36,565 bases of DNA. It comes from Candidatus Adiutrix sp. Its GTDB lineage: Bacteria; Desulfobacterota; Desulfarculia; Adiutricales; Adiutricaceae. The position numbers were made by a program, and so were the translations under genes. Positions within the stretch are counted from its first letter, which is position 1. Each line of letters opens with the position of its first letter. The notes beneath the pieces were generated by a model. It was not told where the DNA came from. It did no database searches and saw only the letters and a program-made list of their open reading frames with translations. The stretch covers positions 1 to 36,565 of the forward strand of contig JAISFR010000094.1 of the NCBI GenBank assembly GCA_031263565.1. Direction: 5' to 3'. This document shows, in pieces, positions 16,268-26,164 of this stretch.

Positions 16268-16834
16268 TTAATCTTTGGCCCGTTCCAGGTACTCCCCGGT
16301 TCGGGTGTCGATTTTCAAGAGGTCCCCCTGGTTGATGAAGAGCGGCACCTGAACCACCAGGCCGGTGGACAGGGTGGCCGGCTTGGTGGCCCCGCTGGCC
16401 GTGTCGCCCCTGAGGCCCGGGTCGCTTTTGACGACTTCCAGGGTGACGGTGGTGGGAAAATCCAGGCCGATGGGCCGGCCCTGGTAGAGGTTGAGCATCA
16501 GGCTCATGTTCTCCAGAAGGTAATAGCGGCTGTCGCCGACCTGGTCTTCAGTGAGGTGGATCTGTTCGTAGCTGCCTTCATCCATGAAGACATAGCCGTC
16601 TTTGGGGTCCCGGTAGAGGTACTGGACGTTTTTTTCCTCCAGATCCGGGCGGTCCATTTTTTCGCCGGAACGGAAAGTCTCTTCCAGGACCCGGCCGCTG
16701 ACCAGGTTTTTCATTTTGGTGCGGACAAAGGCGCCGCCCTTGCCGGGTTTGACGTGCTGAAAGTCGACGATGATCCAGGGCTCGTTTTTGAAGACTATTT
16801 TCAGGCCTCGGCGGAAATCGCTGGTGGAATACAT
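16268..16834 (-). CDS. efp: Elongation factor P
   Basis: EF-P of 188 residues, the ribosome-binding factor that relieves stalling at consecutive prolines. The family start (STSDFRRGLKI) and the tip loop PGKGGAF are present, with the conserved modifiable lysine at K32; in many bacteria it is extended by beta-lysine, but no modification gene is in this window. All three beta-barrel domains fit the length. A good ribosome site (AAGGAGAATC) precedes the ATG at 16834. It lies between the FtsB-like gene and uppP. Confidence 0.96.
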   Translation of the reverse strand: MYSTSDFRRGLKIVFKNEPWIIVDFQHVKPGKGGAFVRTKMKNLVSGRVLEETFRSGEKMDRPDLEEKNVQYLYRDPKDGYVFMDEGSYEQIHLTEDQVGDSRYYLLENMSLMLNLYQGRPIGLDFPTTVTLEVVKSDPGLRGDTASGATKPATLSTGLVVQVPLFINQGDLLKIDTRTGEYLERAKD

Positions 16835-16914
16835 TATGATTCTCCTTGGGGCAAAGCGGCCGGACTTTCCGGCGCGGAATATTTACAGGACAGTCCGGAT
16901 GGAGTAAATTGAAA

Positions 16915-17337
16915 TTATTGATGCGGAGGTTTCTGAGGCGGCAGGTCGCCCAGATCCGGTTCCTCGGACAGGCGATAGATGGTTTCTTCGGGGCGGATCA
17001 GGCGCAGCTTCTTGCGGCCCTCATCTTCGACATAGGCCGGGTTGTTGTTGAAGCTCTCTATCTTGAGCCGCAAAAGGCGGTTCTCGTCTTTCAGCAGTTC
17101 AATGTCGGCCTCCAGCCGGGCTTTTTCTCTGGCCAGTTCCTGGCTTTTCAGAAAACCGTCGGCCGAGGCGGCCAGGTAGATCAGGGCGGCCGCCCCGATC
17201 AGGGCTATGGTCAGCAGGGTAAAACGGTTGCCCAGAAGGCGGGGGACGGCCGACAGCAGCCAGGCCAGGGGGCCGCCCCCGGCGGCCGTTTTTTCTTCGC
17301 CGGCCGGCTGGTCAGGGCGTTCGGCGGCCTCTTTCAC
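16915..17337 (-). CDS. FtsB/DivIC-like septum formation initiator
   Basis: A 140-residue bitopic membrane protein. It has a cytoplasmic N-tail of about 38 residues, one membrane helix (about 39-57) and a coiled coil (about 62-95). The segment NNPAYVEDEGRKKLRLIRP then matches the conserved region of FtsB/DivIC proteins. These assemble with FtsL and FtsQ at the division septum. The Pro-rich C-terminus is a variable extension. The start is GTG at 17337, overlapping the exbD stop in a GTGA arrangement, so translation of the two is coupled. A division protein overlapping an ExbD gene is a somewhat unusual pairing. Confidence 0.85.
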   Translation of the reverse strand: MKEAAERPDQPAGEEKTAAGGGPLAWLLSAVPRLLGNRFTLLTIALIGAAALIYLAASADGFLKSQELAREKARLEADIELLKDENRLLRLKIESFNNNPAYVEDEGRKKLRLIRPEETIYRLSEEPDLGDLPPQKPPHQ

Positions 17338-17762
17338 GGCTGATCCTCCTCCGTTTCGGGGCGGGCGGCGAAGACCACCCGGCTGAAGCCCTCCAGACGC
17401 AGGGTGTCCATAATTTTGATGATCCGCCCATAGGGCACGGCCTCGTCGGCCGAGACCACGATAACCACTTCGGAGCCTTCGGCCCCGGTGCGGTCCAGGT
17501 GCAGGGGCAGGTTGTGAAGGGTGGTGGGCTGGCCTTCGAAATACAGGTCGCCGCTGGCCGTGGCCGTGACTTCCAGCCTTTCGGCCGACTGGACCCGCAC
17601 CCGGGCTTCGGGGTCCACCCCCGGCAGGGCCAGCTTCAGGCCCGGTAAAATCTCGAACTGGGCGGTGACCATGAAAAACAGCACCAGCAGCAGGACCACA
17701 TCCACCAGCGGGGTCATATTGATATCCGCGGGCCGGACTTTCAAGCCTTTACGGAAATTCAT
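17334..17762 (-). CDS. ExbD/TolR-family proton-channel subunit
   Basis: A 142-residue ExbD/TolR protein with a short cytoplasmic N-terminus, one membrane helix (about 19-36) carrying the essential proton-path aspartate D21 (PLVDVVLLLVLFF), and a periplasmic domain. With ExbB it forms a motor that uses proton-motive force to drive an envelope partner. Start and stop codons interlock with both neighbours: TGATG with the exbB-like gene and GTGA with the ftsB-like gene. No TonB, TolA or TolB gene is nearby. The energised partner is therefore unknown, and the upstream TPR protein is a candidate. Confidence 0.9.
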   Translation of the reverse strand: MNFRKGLKVRPADINMTPLVDVVLLLVLFFMVTAQFEILPGLKLALPGVDPEARVRVQSAERLEVTATASGDLYFEGQPTTLHNLPLHLDRTGAEGSEVVIVVSADEAVPYGRIIKIMDTLRLEGFSRVVFAARPETEEDQP

Positions 17763-18382
17763 CAGGCGCTCTCCGGGGCGGCCAGGGCTTCCTGGAGATC
17801 GGAAGCCAGATCTTCCAGTTCGCCGGTCAGGCTTTCGGCCCGGCTCAGGAGGGCCCGGTGGATGACCAGAACGGGAATGGCCACGCAGAGGCCGGCGGCG
17901 GTGGTCAGGAGGGCTTCGGAAATGCCGCCGGCCAGAAGGCCGGGATTGCCGTTGCCCTGGGCGGCGATGGAATTGAAGGCGCTGATCATGCCGGAAACCG
18001 TGCCCAAGAGACCCAGGAGCGGCGAAATGGAGGCCACCAGGTTCAGGGCGCCGAGGTGGGCGCTCAGTTCGGCCGACTCCCGGCGGCCGGCCTCTTCCAT
18101 GGCGTCTTTGAAGAGCGAACGCCGGCGGCCGCCCAGCTTCAGGGCCAGCTTGACCAGGCGGGCGGCGGCGCTGTCCTCGGCCTGGCTGAGGAAGGCCGCC
18201 TGCTCATATTGCCTCTGGTCCAGGAGCCGGCTGACCGAGAACAGAAAAGCGCGGGGAACGACCCTGGCCTTCCGGAGAGCCCAGAGGCGTTCCAGGGTCA
18301 GGCCCAGCCCGGCCAGGCTGCACAGCAAAATGGGGTACATTACCCATCCGCCGCGCTCGATCAGATCCAACAACAATTCCAT
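17762..18382 (-). CDS. ExbB/TolQ/MotA-family proton-channel subunit
   Basis: A 206-residue ExbB/TolQ/MotA-type membrane protein: an N-terminal membrane helix (about 8-28), a cytoplasmic domain, and two C-terminal helices. The conserved stretch LNLVASISPLLGLLGTVSGMISAF lies at about residues 108-131. It forms the pentameric scaffold around ExbD helices. Its stop overlaps the ExbD start by one base (TGATG). The TPR gene ends 48 bases upstream. A substrate-specific role cannot be inferred from this subunit alone. Confidence 0.9.
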   Translation of the reverse strand: MELLLDLIERGGWVMYPILLCSLAGLGLTLERLWALRKARVVPRAFLFSVSRLLDQRQYEQAAFLSQAEDSAAARLVKLALKLGGRRRSLFKDAMEEAGRRESAELSAHLGALNLVASISPLLGLLGTVSGMISAFNSIAAQGNGNPGLLAGGISEALLTTAAGLCVAIPVLVIHRALLSRAESLTGELEDLASDLQEALAAPESA

Positions 18383-18430
18383 GAGGATAATCCTGTTTTC
18401 ATAATTGTTCGCGGCCGACAGGCCAAAAGC

Positions 18431-20554
18431 TCAGGAACGGCCCCGGGTCTGGGCCTCTTTCAGGTTCAGTTTCAAAAGGGCTTCGGCCGCCGTTTGATTC
18501 CTGGAATCCAGCTCCATCACTTTTTCATAGGCCTGACGGGCCTCGGCGTCCTGCCTGACCCCGCTCAGGGCCGAAGCCGCCCTGAGCCAGGCCGCGATTT
18601 TGTCTTTCTTGCGCGGTTCGTCATCCGGAATTCTCCGGGCGATCTCGACCAGGCTCCGGGCCGCCTCGGTCTTTTGATTTTGCCGGGTCTGGGCTTTGTG
18701 CAGAAATTCCCAGCCGGCCGGGCTGTCCGGTTCCAGCTCGGTGACCGCCCGGGCCACCTGGGCGAAGCCCGCCCAGTCCCTGGCGTTTTCACAGGTGTTG
18801 AGCATCAGGGTGCGGTAGACGGTCCGGCCCGGATTCCGGCGGTACAGTTCCATGGCCTGCTCCAGGATATCCTGGTGGGAGCGTTTGTTTTGATAGGTGA
18901 CCAGGAGGTATTCGCGGGCCTCCAGATCGTCGGGGTCCAGCGCGAGCACTTTTTTGAAAGCCTCGGCCGCCCGGTCCCAGTCCTTCCGCTCAAAGAGCAG
19001 GGCCCCGAGGTTGTAGGCCACGACTTTGTCCTGGGGGCGCCGCTGGCTCAGTTCGGCGTATTGCCGGACCAGGGCCTGGCGGTCTTTGGTTTTTTCCAGA
19101 AAAGCGATCAGTCTCAGGCGGCTTTGATCGTCCTCGGGCCAGAGCTTCAGAATTTCCAGATACTGGGCCTTGGCCTGGGCGTTCTGCCCGTCGTCCTGAA
19201 AGGCCTGGGCCAGTTCCTGGCGGTGCTGGAGATTATCCGGTTTGAGGGCCACCAGTTTGGCCAGATGGGCCCGGTAGCCGCCGCGGTCGTTTCTGGCCGC
19301 CGCCAGAGCGGCCGCGTTCAGGATGATCTCCGGATTATCCGGGTCCATTTTCAAGGCTTCCTGATAGGCCTGGGCGGCTTCGTCATATTTCCGGGCCTGG
19401 GTCAGAAGGCGGCCTATCATCCGCTGGGCGTTGACCCGGTTGGGGCCCGCCGGCAGGCTGTCGGCCAGGGAACGCCAGGCGGCCAGCCGGCCTTCGGCGT
19501 CGCCCGAGCGTTCGTACAGGGCCGCCAGTTCGGCCCAGAGGGCCAGGGTGTCGCCGGCCGGGGTGATCTCCAGAAGACGCTTTACGGCTTCAATTTCCTT
19601 GGCCGTTTCCCGGCTGCCGCGATAGACGTCCACCAGCCGGCCCAGGTATTGGGCGCTTTCCTCGGGGGAGGCTTCAGCCAGGAGGGCCTCATAAATTTCG
19701 GCGGCCTCGGCCGGCCGGCCGCCGTCACGGAAGAGGTCGGCCAGCTTGATCTTCAGCGGCGCCCCGGACCGGCCCTGCTTTTCGGCCAGCTCGATCTGCC
19801 GCCTGACCGTCTCCACCTGCCTGGGCAGTTGCCCCAGGGTCTGGTAGAGTTCGGCCAATTTAAGCAGGGACTCTTCATCGGGCCCGTTTTCAGCCAGTTC
19901 GGCCTCGAATATTTCAGCGGCCAGGTCCTGGCGGCCGGCTTCGGCCAGGGCGGCCACCAGTTTGTCACGGATCAGGCGGGAGCCGGGGTCCAGGTCATAG
20001 GCTTTCCTATACTGGGCCGCCCGGTCGGCCGGGTCCTTGGCGGTATCGCCCCGGGCCACGAAATCAAAAGCCGAGTAACGGGAAATGATCTTGAAGACCG
20101 CCAGTTCCCTGGTCCCTTCGCGAACCGCAAGGCGCAGTTCCCGGGGGCCTTCGAAGCTTTCGTCCGGCAAAAGAGCCCGGGGAGTGGCCGAAGAGCCGCC
20201 CAATATGGAACGGACCTCAAAATCGGGGGAGTGCAGATGCAGGTCGTAATTCAAGGGCCGGTTGCTGTTTAAACCGACAATGCCGATCTTCTGCCCGGGG
20301 TGGATTTCAATGGTGGCGTTGGGCGGCAGTTCCACGGTCTGGCGGTCGACGGCCAGGGCCAGCCCCTGTATTTCCAGGGGGCCGCTGATCCAGCGGCCGT
20401 AGACCCGGGCCAGGGACTCCGGGGCCAGGGCATACCAGGCCAGCCCGCCCGCCCCCGTCAGGAAGAGGCTGACCAGGACGTATGTCAGCCAGGATGGTCC
20501 GGGGCCGGGCTTAATGATCCGGCGGGGACCGATTTCATCGTGCGACTGGATCAT
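18431..20554 (-). CDS. Membrane-anchored TPR-repeat protein
   Basis: This 707-residue protein has one N-terminal membrane helix (about residues 21-43) after a charged cytoplasmic tail. A beta-rich region follows (about 60-170), and then many tetratricopeptide repeats to the C-terminus, for example the units containing YDEAAQAYQEALKMDPDNPE and WDRAAEAFKKVLALDPDD. The topology predicts a large periplasmic protein-interaction scaffold. It is upstream of and probably cotranscribed with the ExbB/ExbD pair, so it may be the protein that the motor acts on, as TPR proteins accompany some ExbBD systems. No strong ribosome site precedes ATG 20554. The C-terminus is charged and short after the last repeat. 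Specific function unknown. Confidence 0.8.
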   Translation of the reverse strand: MIQSHDEIGPRRIIKPGPGPSWLTYVLVSLFLTGAGGLAWYALAPESLARVYGRWISGPLEIQGLALAVDRQTVELPPNATIEIHPGQKIGIVGLNSNRPLNYDLHLHSPDFEVRSILGGSSATPRALLPDESFEGPRELRLAVREGTRELAVFKIISRYSAFDFVARGDTAKDPADRAAQYRKAYDLDPGSRLIRDKLVAALAEAGRQDLAAEIFEAELAENGPDEESLLKLAELYQTLGQLPRQVETVRRQIELAEKQGRSGAPLKIKLADLFRDGGRPAEAAEIYEALLAEASPEESAQYLGRLVDVYRGSRETAKEIEAVKRLLEITPAGDTLALWAELAALYERSGDAEGRLAAWRSLADSLPAGPNRVNAQRMIGRLLTQARKYDEAAQAYQEALKMDPDNPEIILNAAALAAARNDRGGYRAHLAKLVALKPDNLQHRQELAQAFQDDGQNAQAKAQYLEILKLWPEDDQSRLRLIAFLEKTKDRQALVRQYAELSQRRPQDKVVAYNLGALLFERKDWDRAAEAFKKVLALDPDDLEAREYLLVTYQNKRSHQDILEQAMELYRRNPGRTVYRTLMLNTCENARDWAGFAQVARAVTELEPDSPAGWEFLHKAQTRQNQKTEAARSLVEIARRIPDDEPRKKDKIAAWLRAASALSGVRQDAEARQAYEKVMELDSRNQTAAEALLKLNLKEAQTRGRS

Positions 20555-20816
20555 ATCGAGTCAACCGGCCTGTATTGATTTTCTGCTTTGGCATTTGAAT
20601 CCGGCCCGTTGTTTTTGACACGGGGCGGTATTAAACGTAATATTGTATCACATTTTTACCCCGCGCTCCACTATAATCGTCAGGCGCCTATGAAAGAGGA
20701 TGCGGCCTGCCAGCCGGGCAGAAATCACATTTTTTGCCCGGCTGCGTGAACCCGCGCTGGACCGTCCGGCCCAAAATTGGAATCGCTACTTTTTGTAAGT
20801 CAAACTTGGAATGAAA
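20555..20816. other. Intergenic region with hairpin and possible promoters
   Basis: No gene is visible. On the - strand a TACAAT -10 box (20642-20647) with a poor -35 could serve the TPR operon. On the + strand TTGACA-N17-TAATAT is present but faces no nearby gene. A perfect 10-bp hairpin, CAGCCGGGCA (20711-20720) with TGCCCGGCTG (20735-20744) around a 14-base loop, lies 73 bases past the repressor stop. Lacking a clear U-run on that strand, it is only a possible terminator. Confidence 0.4.
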
Positions 20817-21410
20817 TCAGTCGTCGTCCAACTGATCGGGCCGGCCGTAACGGCGGGTTTGGGCGGCCAATTTTATTGCAGCCGGCGAAGGGGCGGATAT
20901 AGGCCTGGGTTGGCTTTTAAGCCACTCCCCAAACTCGGGAAACCGTTTAGTCATCTCAACTTGCAGCCAGCCGCGCCGCCATTCCCGCTCTGCTTTGAAC
21001 CGCTCCCACAGATGCTCAAACTCATCAAGCGTCAAATCCAAGGCCCATTCATCAGCCATCTTATTGTAATCAGGATTTATTTCGGTCTCTAGCCTCTCAG
21101 CTGACGCCGGCGCCCGCCGCGTTTTTCCGGGGGCTTTTTCCGGAAATTTTTCATCGCCATAAATCAGCCAATCGGCGGAAACATTGAATAAATTAGACGC
21201 GTTAACGATCCACGAAGAAGGCACCATACCGCGGGCCTTAGCCGTTGAAATTGATGACTGTTTTAACCCTAAGGCCTTGGCCAGGCCGGTATCGCTTTTT
21301 GCGTTGGATATCTGCTTCAATCTACCTAATATATCATTGCAGGCGCTTGCATCTTCAAGAGTCAAACCTGCAACCAAACCCACAACTGGTTTTTTGCTGG
21401 AGCTAGTCAT
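20817..21410 (-). CDS. Phage CI-type helix-turn-helix repressor
   Basis: A 197-residue transcriptional regulator. Residues about 25-90 match the bacteriophage CI repressor helix-turn-helix family (186-type): TGLAKALGLKQSSISTAKAR contains the two helices, followed by NLFNVSADWLIYGDE. The middle is a linker rich in Ala, Pro and Lys. The C-terminal part (about 125-170) is Trp- and Glu-rich and is not a LexA-type protease domain, so it is not a classical SOS-cleaved repressor. It is transcribed away from the autotransporter gene and shares its intergenic region, so it could control that gene. The ribosome site (GAGAT) before ATG 21410 is weak. Confidence 0.75.
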   Translation of the reverse strand: MTSSSKKPVVGLVAGLTLEDASACNDILGRLKQISNAKSDTGLAKALGLKQSSISTAKARGMVPSSWIVNASNLFNVSADWLIYGDEKFPEKAPGKTRRAPASAERLETEINPDYNKMADEWALDLTLDEFEHLWERFKAEREWRRGWLQVEMTKRFPEFGEWLKSQPRPISAPSPAAIKLAAQTRRYGRPDQLDDD

Positions 21411-21446
21411 TTTATCTCTAATATAGTCAAGATCTTAAGCCGGATT

Positions 21447-21457
21447 TTGACAGTCAA
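21447..21457. promoter_or_regulatory. TTGAC dyad, candidate repressor operator
   Basis: TTGACAGTCAA is a perfect 5+5 inverted repeat with one central base. Further half-sites occur at 21426-21430 (GTCAA) and at 21490-21494 (TTGAC, inside the -35 box of the promoter at 21490). A dimeric repressor such as the adjacent CI-type protein could bind here. This is inference from position and symmetry only. Confidence 0.3.
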
Positions 21458-21489
21458 CCGAAAAAATTAATTTATGACCGATTTTTGTG

Positions 21490-21518
21490 TTGACTCTTAC
21501 ATAATTATACGTTATGAT
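21490..21518 (+). promoter_or_regulatory. Strong sigma-70 promoter toward the autotransporter
   Basis: TTGACT (21490-21495), exactly 17 bases, then TATGAT (21513-21518) match the consensus at five of six positions each. The promoter reads toward the autotransporter, leaving an untranslated leader of about 275 bases. The spacer is AT-rich and contains the palindrome ATAATTAT. Confidence 0.7.
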
Positions 21519-21630
21519 CGCTCAGAATCAGGTGGAGTCAGGCGGAAAAGGCCAGACGCTCCGACCCAGAATATCACCGTTGGCCGGGGTATTCAACGTG
21601 GAAGTTTTGCCTTTTTTCTTCACCCACCCG

Positions 21631-21690
21631 GCAAAGGCCTGGATTTCCGCTTTCGCGGGAATGGCGAAACGGGGGAGGGGAATGGCGGAG
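21631..21690 (+). repeat. Dispersed extragenic palindromic repeat copy
   Basis: The stretch around GGATTTCCGCTTTCGCGG and the following GAAACGGGGG resembles the very widespread bacterial intergenic repeat that contains CCGC-TTTC-GCGG hairpins (21647-21658). It lies inside the long leader of the autotransporter. The open frame 21474-21764 that crosses it, with the low-complexity product typical of this repeat, is not considered a gene. Confidence 0.5.
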
Positions 21691-21798
21691 CCTTTCCCAG
21701 TAAAGGGTCAATTCCGGTGAGGGCCGGTCACTGTCGGGTTATGGTGTCCGGATGGAAAAAATGAACAATTTAAATCTCAACAAGGAGCAAAGTTAGGC

Positions 21799-24303
<2,505 letters not shown>

Positions 24304-24329
24304 CCGGGGCGCGGCGCCGCCTGAAAACC

Positions 24330-24363
24330 CCAAAGCCCCTTCCCGATCGGGAAGGGGCTTTGG
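24330..24363. terminator. 34-bp perfect palindrome after the autotransporter
   Basis: Arms of 17 bases (CCAAAGCCCCTTCCCGA and its exact complement) meet at 24346/24347, 27 bases after the autotransporter stop. As RNA this is a very stable hairpin. The flanking T-rich sequence is short (TTTGGCTTTAT), so termination may be bidirectional or only partial. Confidence 0.7.
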
Positions 24364-24468
24364 CTTTATGGAAAGCCGCAGTCTGGGTTGCCGGCCCTGG
24401 TTGCCGCTTCCGGGCTTCTATGTTAATATTTAAAAAGGGAAATGAAAATCGGCGGGGGACAGACTTTG

Positions 24469-25869
24469 ATGATAGAGCCGAGACGCTGGGCCGATCTTTT
24501 GTCGCCGGGGCGGGAAAGGCCCAGCCGGCCAGGGCGGCTGGCCGGGGAGGGGCGCAGCTGTTTTGAGATGGATTATGACCGCATCGTCTATTCCTCTTCA
24601 CTGAGACGGCTGCAGGACAAAGCCCAGGTCTTTCCCCTGCAGGAAAACGATTTCACCCGCACCCGCCTGACCCATTCCCTGGAGACCTCGGCCCTGGGCC
24701 GGTCCCTGGGGCACAAGGCCGGGCGCTGGATCCGGAAGCGCCACGGCGACGGCCTGCCGGAGGATTTTCCCGGCCGCCTGGCCGCCCTCCTGCAAGTGGC
24801 CGGCCTGGTGCACGACCTGGGCAATCCGCCCTTCGGGCATTACGGCGAGGATTTGATCCGCCACTGGTTCAAGGGCGAGAAAAACAGCCGGCTGGCCGGA
24901 CTGAGCCAAGAGGAATTCAGCGATTTCAGATACTTCGACGGCAATGCCCAAACCATTCGCATTCTGGCCAGGCTGCAGTTTTTGAAAGACCGGCACGGCA
25001 TCAATTTCTGTTTCGGCACTTTGGGCGCCCTGATGAAATATCCCTGGGATTCCTCCGATGAACGGGCCCGGGAGCGGGGCAAATTCGGGTTTTTTTTCTC
25101 GGAGAAAGACCTGGGCCGACGGATTATCGAAGAGACCGGAATGCGGGGCCGCCACCCGGCCACTTATCTCCTGGAGGCCGCCGACGATCTGGCCTATCTC
25201 TTTGCCGACCTGGAGGACACGGTTAAAAAAGGCCACCTGAACTGGGAGGGGCTTTACGGGGAACTGGTGGAGGACCGGGGGCTCTGGACTGATTTTGAAG
25301 AGGCCCGCCAGGCCTTGAAGCGGGAGGTCGACCAGCTCCGGCGCCAGAGGGTGCCTCGGGAGGAATTTGACTTTCTGGCGGCCCACTTCCTGAAAATCAC
25401 CGGGCAGGTGCTGGGCCTCGAGGCGGTCGGCGGCGAATTCGCCCTGGCCTACGAGGAAATAATGAACGGGACTTATCGGCGCCGCTCCCTGTTGGAGGCC
25501 GGCCCGGTTCGGCCGTTGATCGACCGGGTCAGGGCCGTCTGCCGGAAATACGCCTATCAGAACCGGGAGGTGCTGTCGCTGGAACTGGTGGCCCAGAGCG
25601 TGGTGACGGGCCTGCTGAACCGCTTCATCCCGGCCCTTCTGAGCCCGGACAGCCACGACCCGCGCAGTGAAAGCGGCAAGCTCTGCCGGCTTATTTCCCG
25701 GAACTTCGAGTATATTCAGAAGCTGGACCGGGAGAGCGTTTACCATGAGGAGGCCGAGTTGAGCCCTTACCAGCGGGTTCAACTGGGCATAGATTTCATC
25801 TCCGGCATGACCGACACCTACGCCCTGAATCTGCACAAACGGCTTCTGGGGCTGGCCCTGCCGGACTGA
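24469..25869 (+). CDS. dgt: Deoxyguanosinetriphosphate triphosphohydrolase (dGTPase)
   Basis: HD-domain dNTP triphosphohydrolase, 466 residues from the chosen start. It hydrolyses dGTP (or dNTPs) to the nucleoside and triphosphate. HD-family residues are visible: H69 in RLTHSLE, H115-D116 in VHDLGNPPFGH, and a later acidic site in EAADDLAYLFADLED. The N-terminal RRWADLLSPGR is typical of the family. I prefer the ATG at 24469, with GGGGGA nine bases upstream, to the ATG at 24442, whose GGG is only two bases away. It may control nucleotide pools or act in phage defence, as some dGTPases do. The next gene begins 28 bases downstream. Confidence 0.93.
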   Translation: MIEPRRWADLLSPGRERPSRPGRLAGEGRSCFEMDYDRIVYSSSLRRLQDKAQVFPLQENDFTRTRLTHSLETSALGRSLGHKAGRWIRKRHGDGLPEDFPGRLAALLQVAGLVHDLGNPPFGHYGEDLIRHWFKGEKNSRLAGLSQEEFSDFRYFDGNAQTIRILARLQFLKDRHGINFCFGTLGALMKYPWDSSDERARERGKFGFFFSEKDLGRRIIEETGMRGRHPATYLLEAADDLAYLFADLEDTVKKGHLNWEGLYGELVEDRGLWTDFEEARQALKREVDQLRRQRVPREEFDFLAAHFLKITGQVLGLEAVGGEFALAYEEIMNGTYRRRSLLEAGPVRPLIDRVRAVCRKYAYQNREVLSLELVAQSVVTGLLNRFIPALLSPDSHDPRSESGKLCRLISRNFEYIQKLDRESVYHEEAELSPYQRVQLGIDFISGMTDTYALNLHKRLLGLALPD

Positions 25870-25897
25870 AAACCATAGCTAGGAAAGCCTTGAGGAA

Positions 25898-26164
25898 ATG
25901 AAAGACGTATTTAAGCATCAGGCCGCCCTGGACCCGCAGGATCTGGCCCGTCTTCTGGAAATACTGGCCAAAGGGGCCGAGAGCGGGCGTCTGCCCCTGA
26001 CCGAGGACGGCCGGGATCTGACCCTTCACCTCCGGGGCCTGATAGACCTGCGGCTCCTGGTCCGCCGCCGGCAGGGCCGCTGCCGGCTGAGCCTGGACCT
26101 GGTCTGGGCCGAGGCGGAGGAAGGCCTGCCGCTCCTGAGCGGCCCCCGGGGCGAGCCGGCATGA
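25898..26164 (+). CDS. Amphi-Trp domain small protein
   Basis: An 88-residue protein. It has an amphipathic helix with alternating acidic and hydrophobic positions (DPQDLARLLEILAKGAESGR), followed by strands of alternating residues ending near a tryptophan (CRLSLDLVWAEAEEG). This matches the small amphi-Trp domain family, whose function is unknown. It starts after a GAGGAA ribosome site and its stop overlaps the next start (ATGA at 26161-26164), so it is translationally coupled to the PhoU-like/kinase protein. The two may work together. The overlap with a signalling-type protein is the main functional clue. Confidence 0.7.
   Translation: MKDVFKHQAALDPQDLARLLEILAKGAESGRLPLTEDGRDLTLHLRGLIDLRLLVRRRQGRCRLSLDLVWAEAEEGLPLLSGPRGEPA

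Noticed and set aside
17858-20272. An 804-codon open frame on the + strand
   Set aside because: It is antisense to the TPR, ExbB and intergenic sequence and arises from GC-rich codon bias. The - strand proteins show clear family motifs and the + strand frame shows none.
21474-21764. A 96-codon frame upstream of the autotransporter
   Set aside because: It runs through a dispersed extragenic repeat, starts before the promoter -10 and has no ribosome site.
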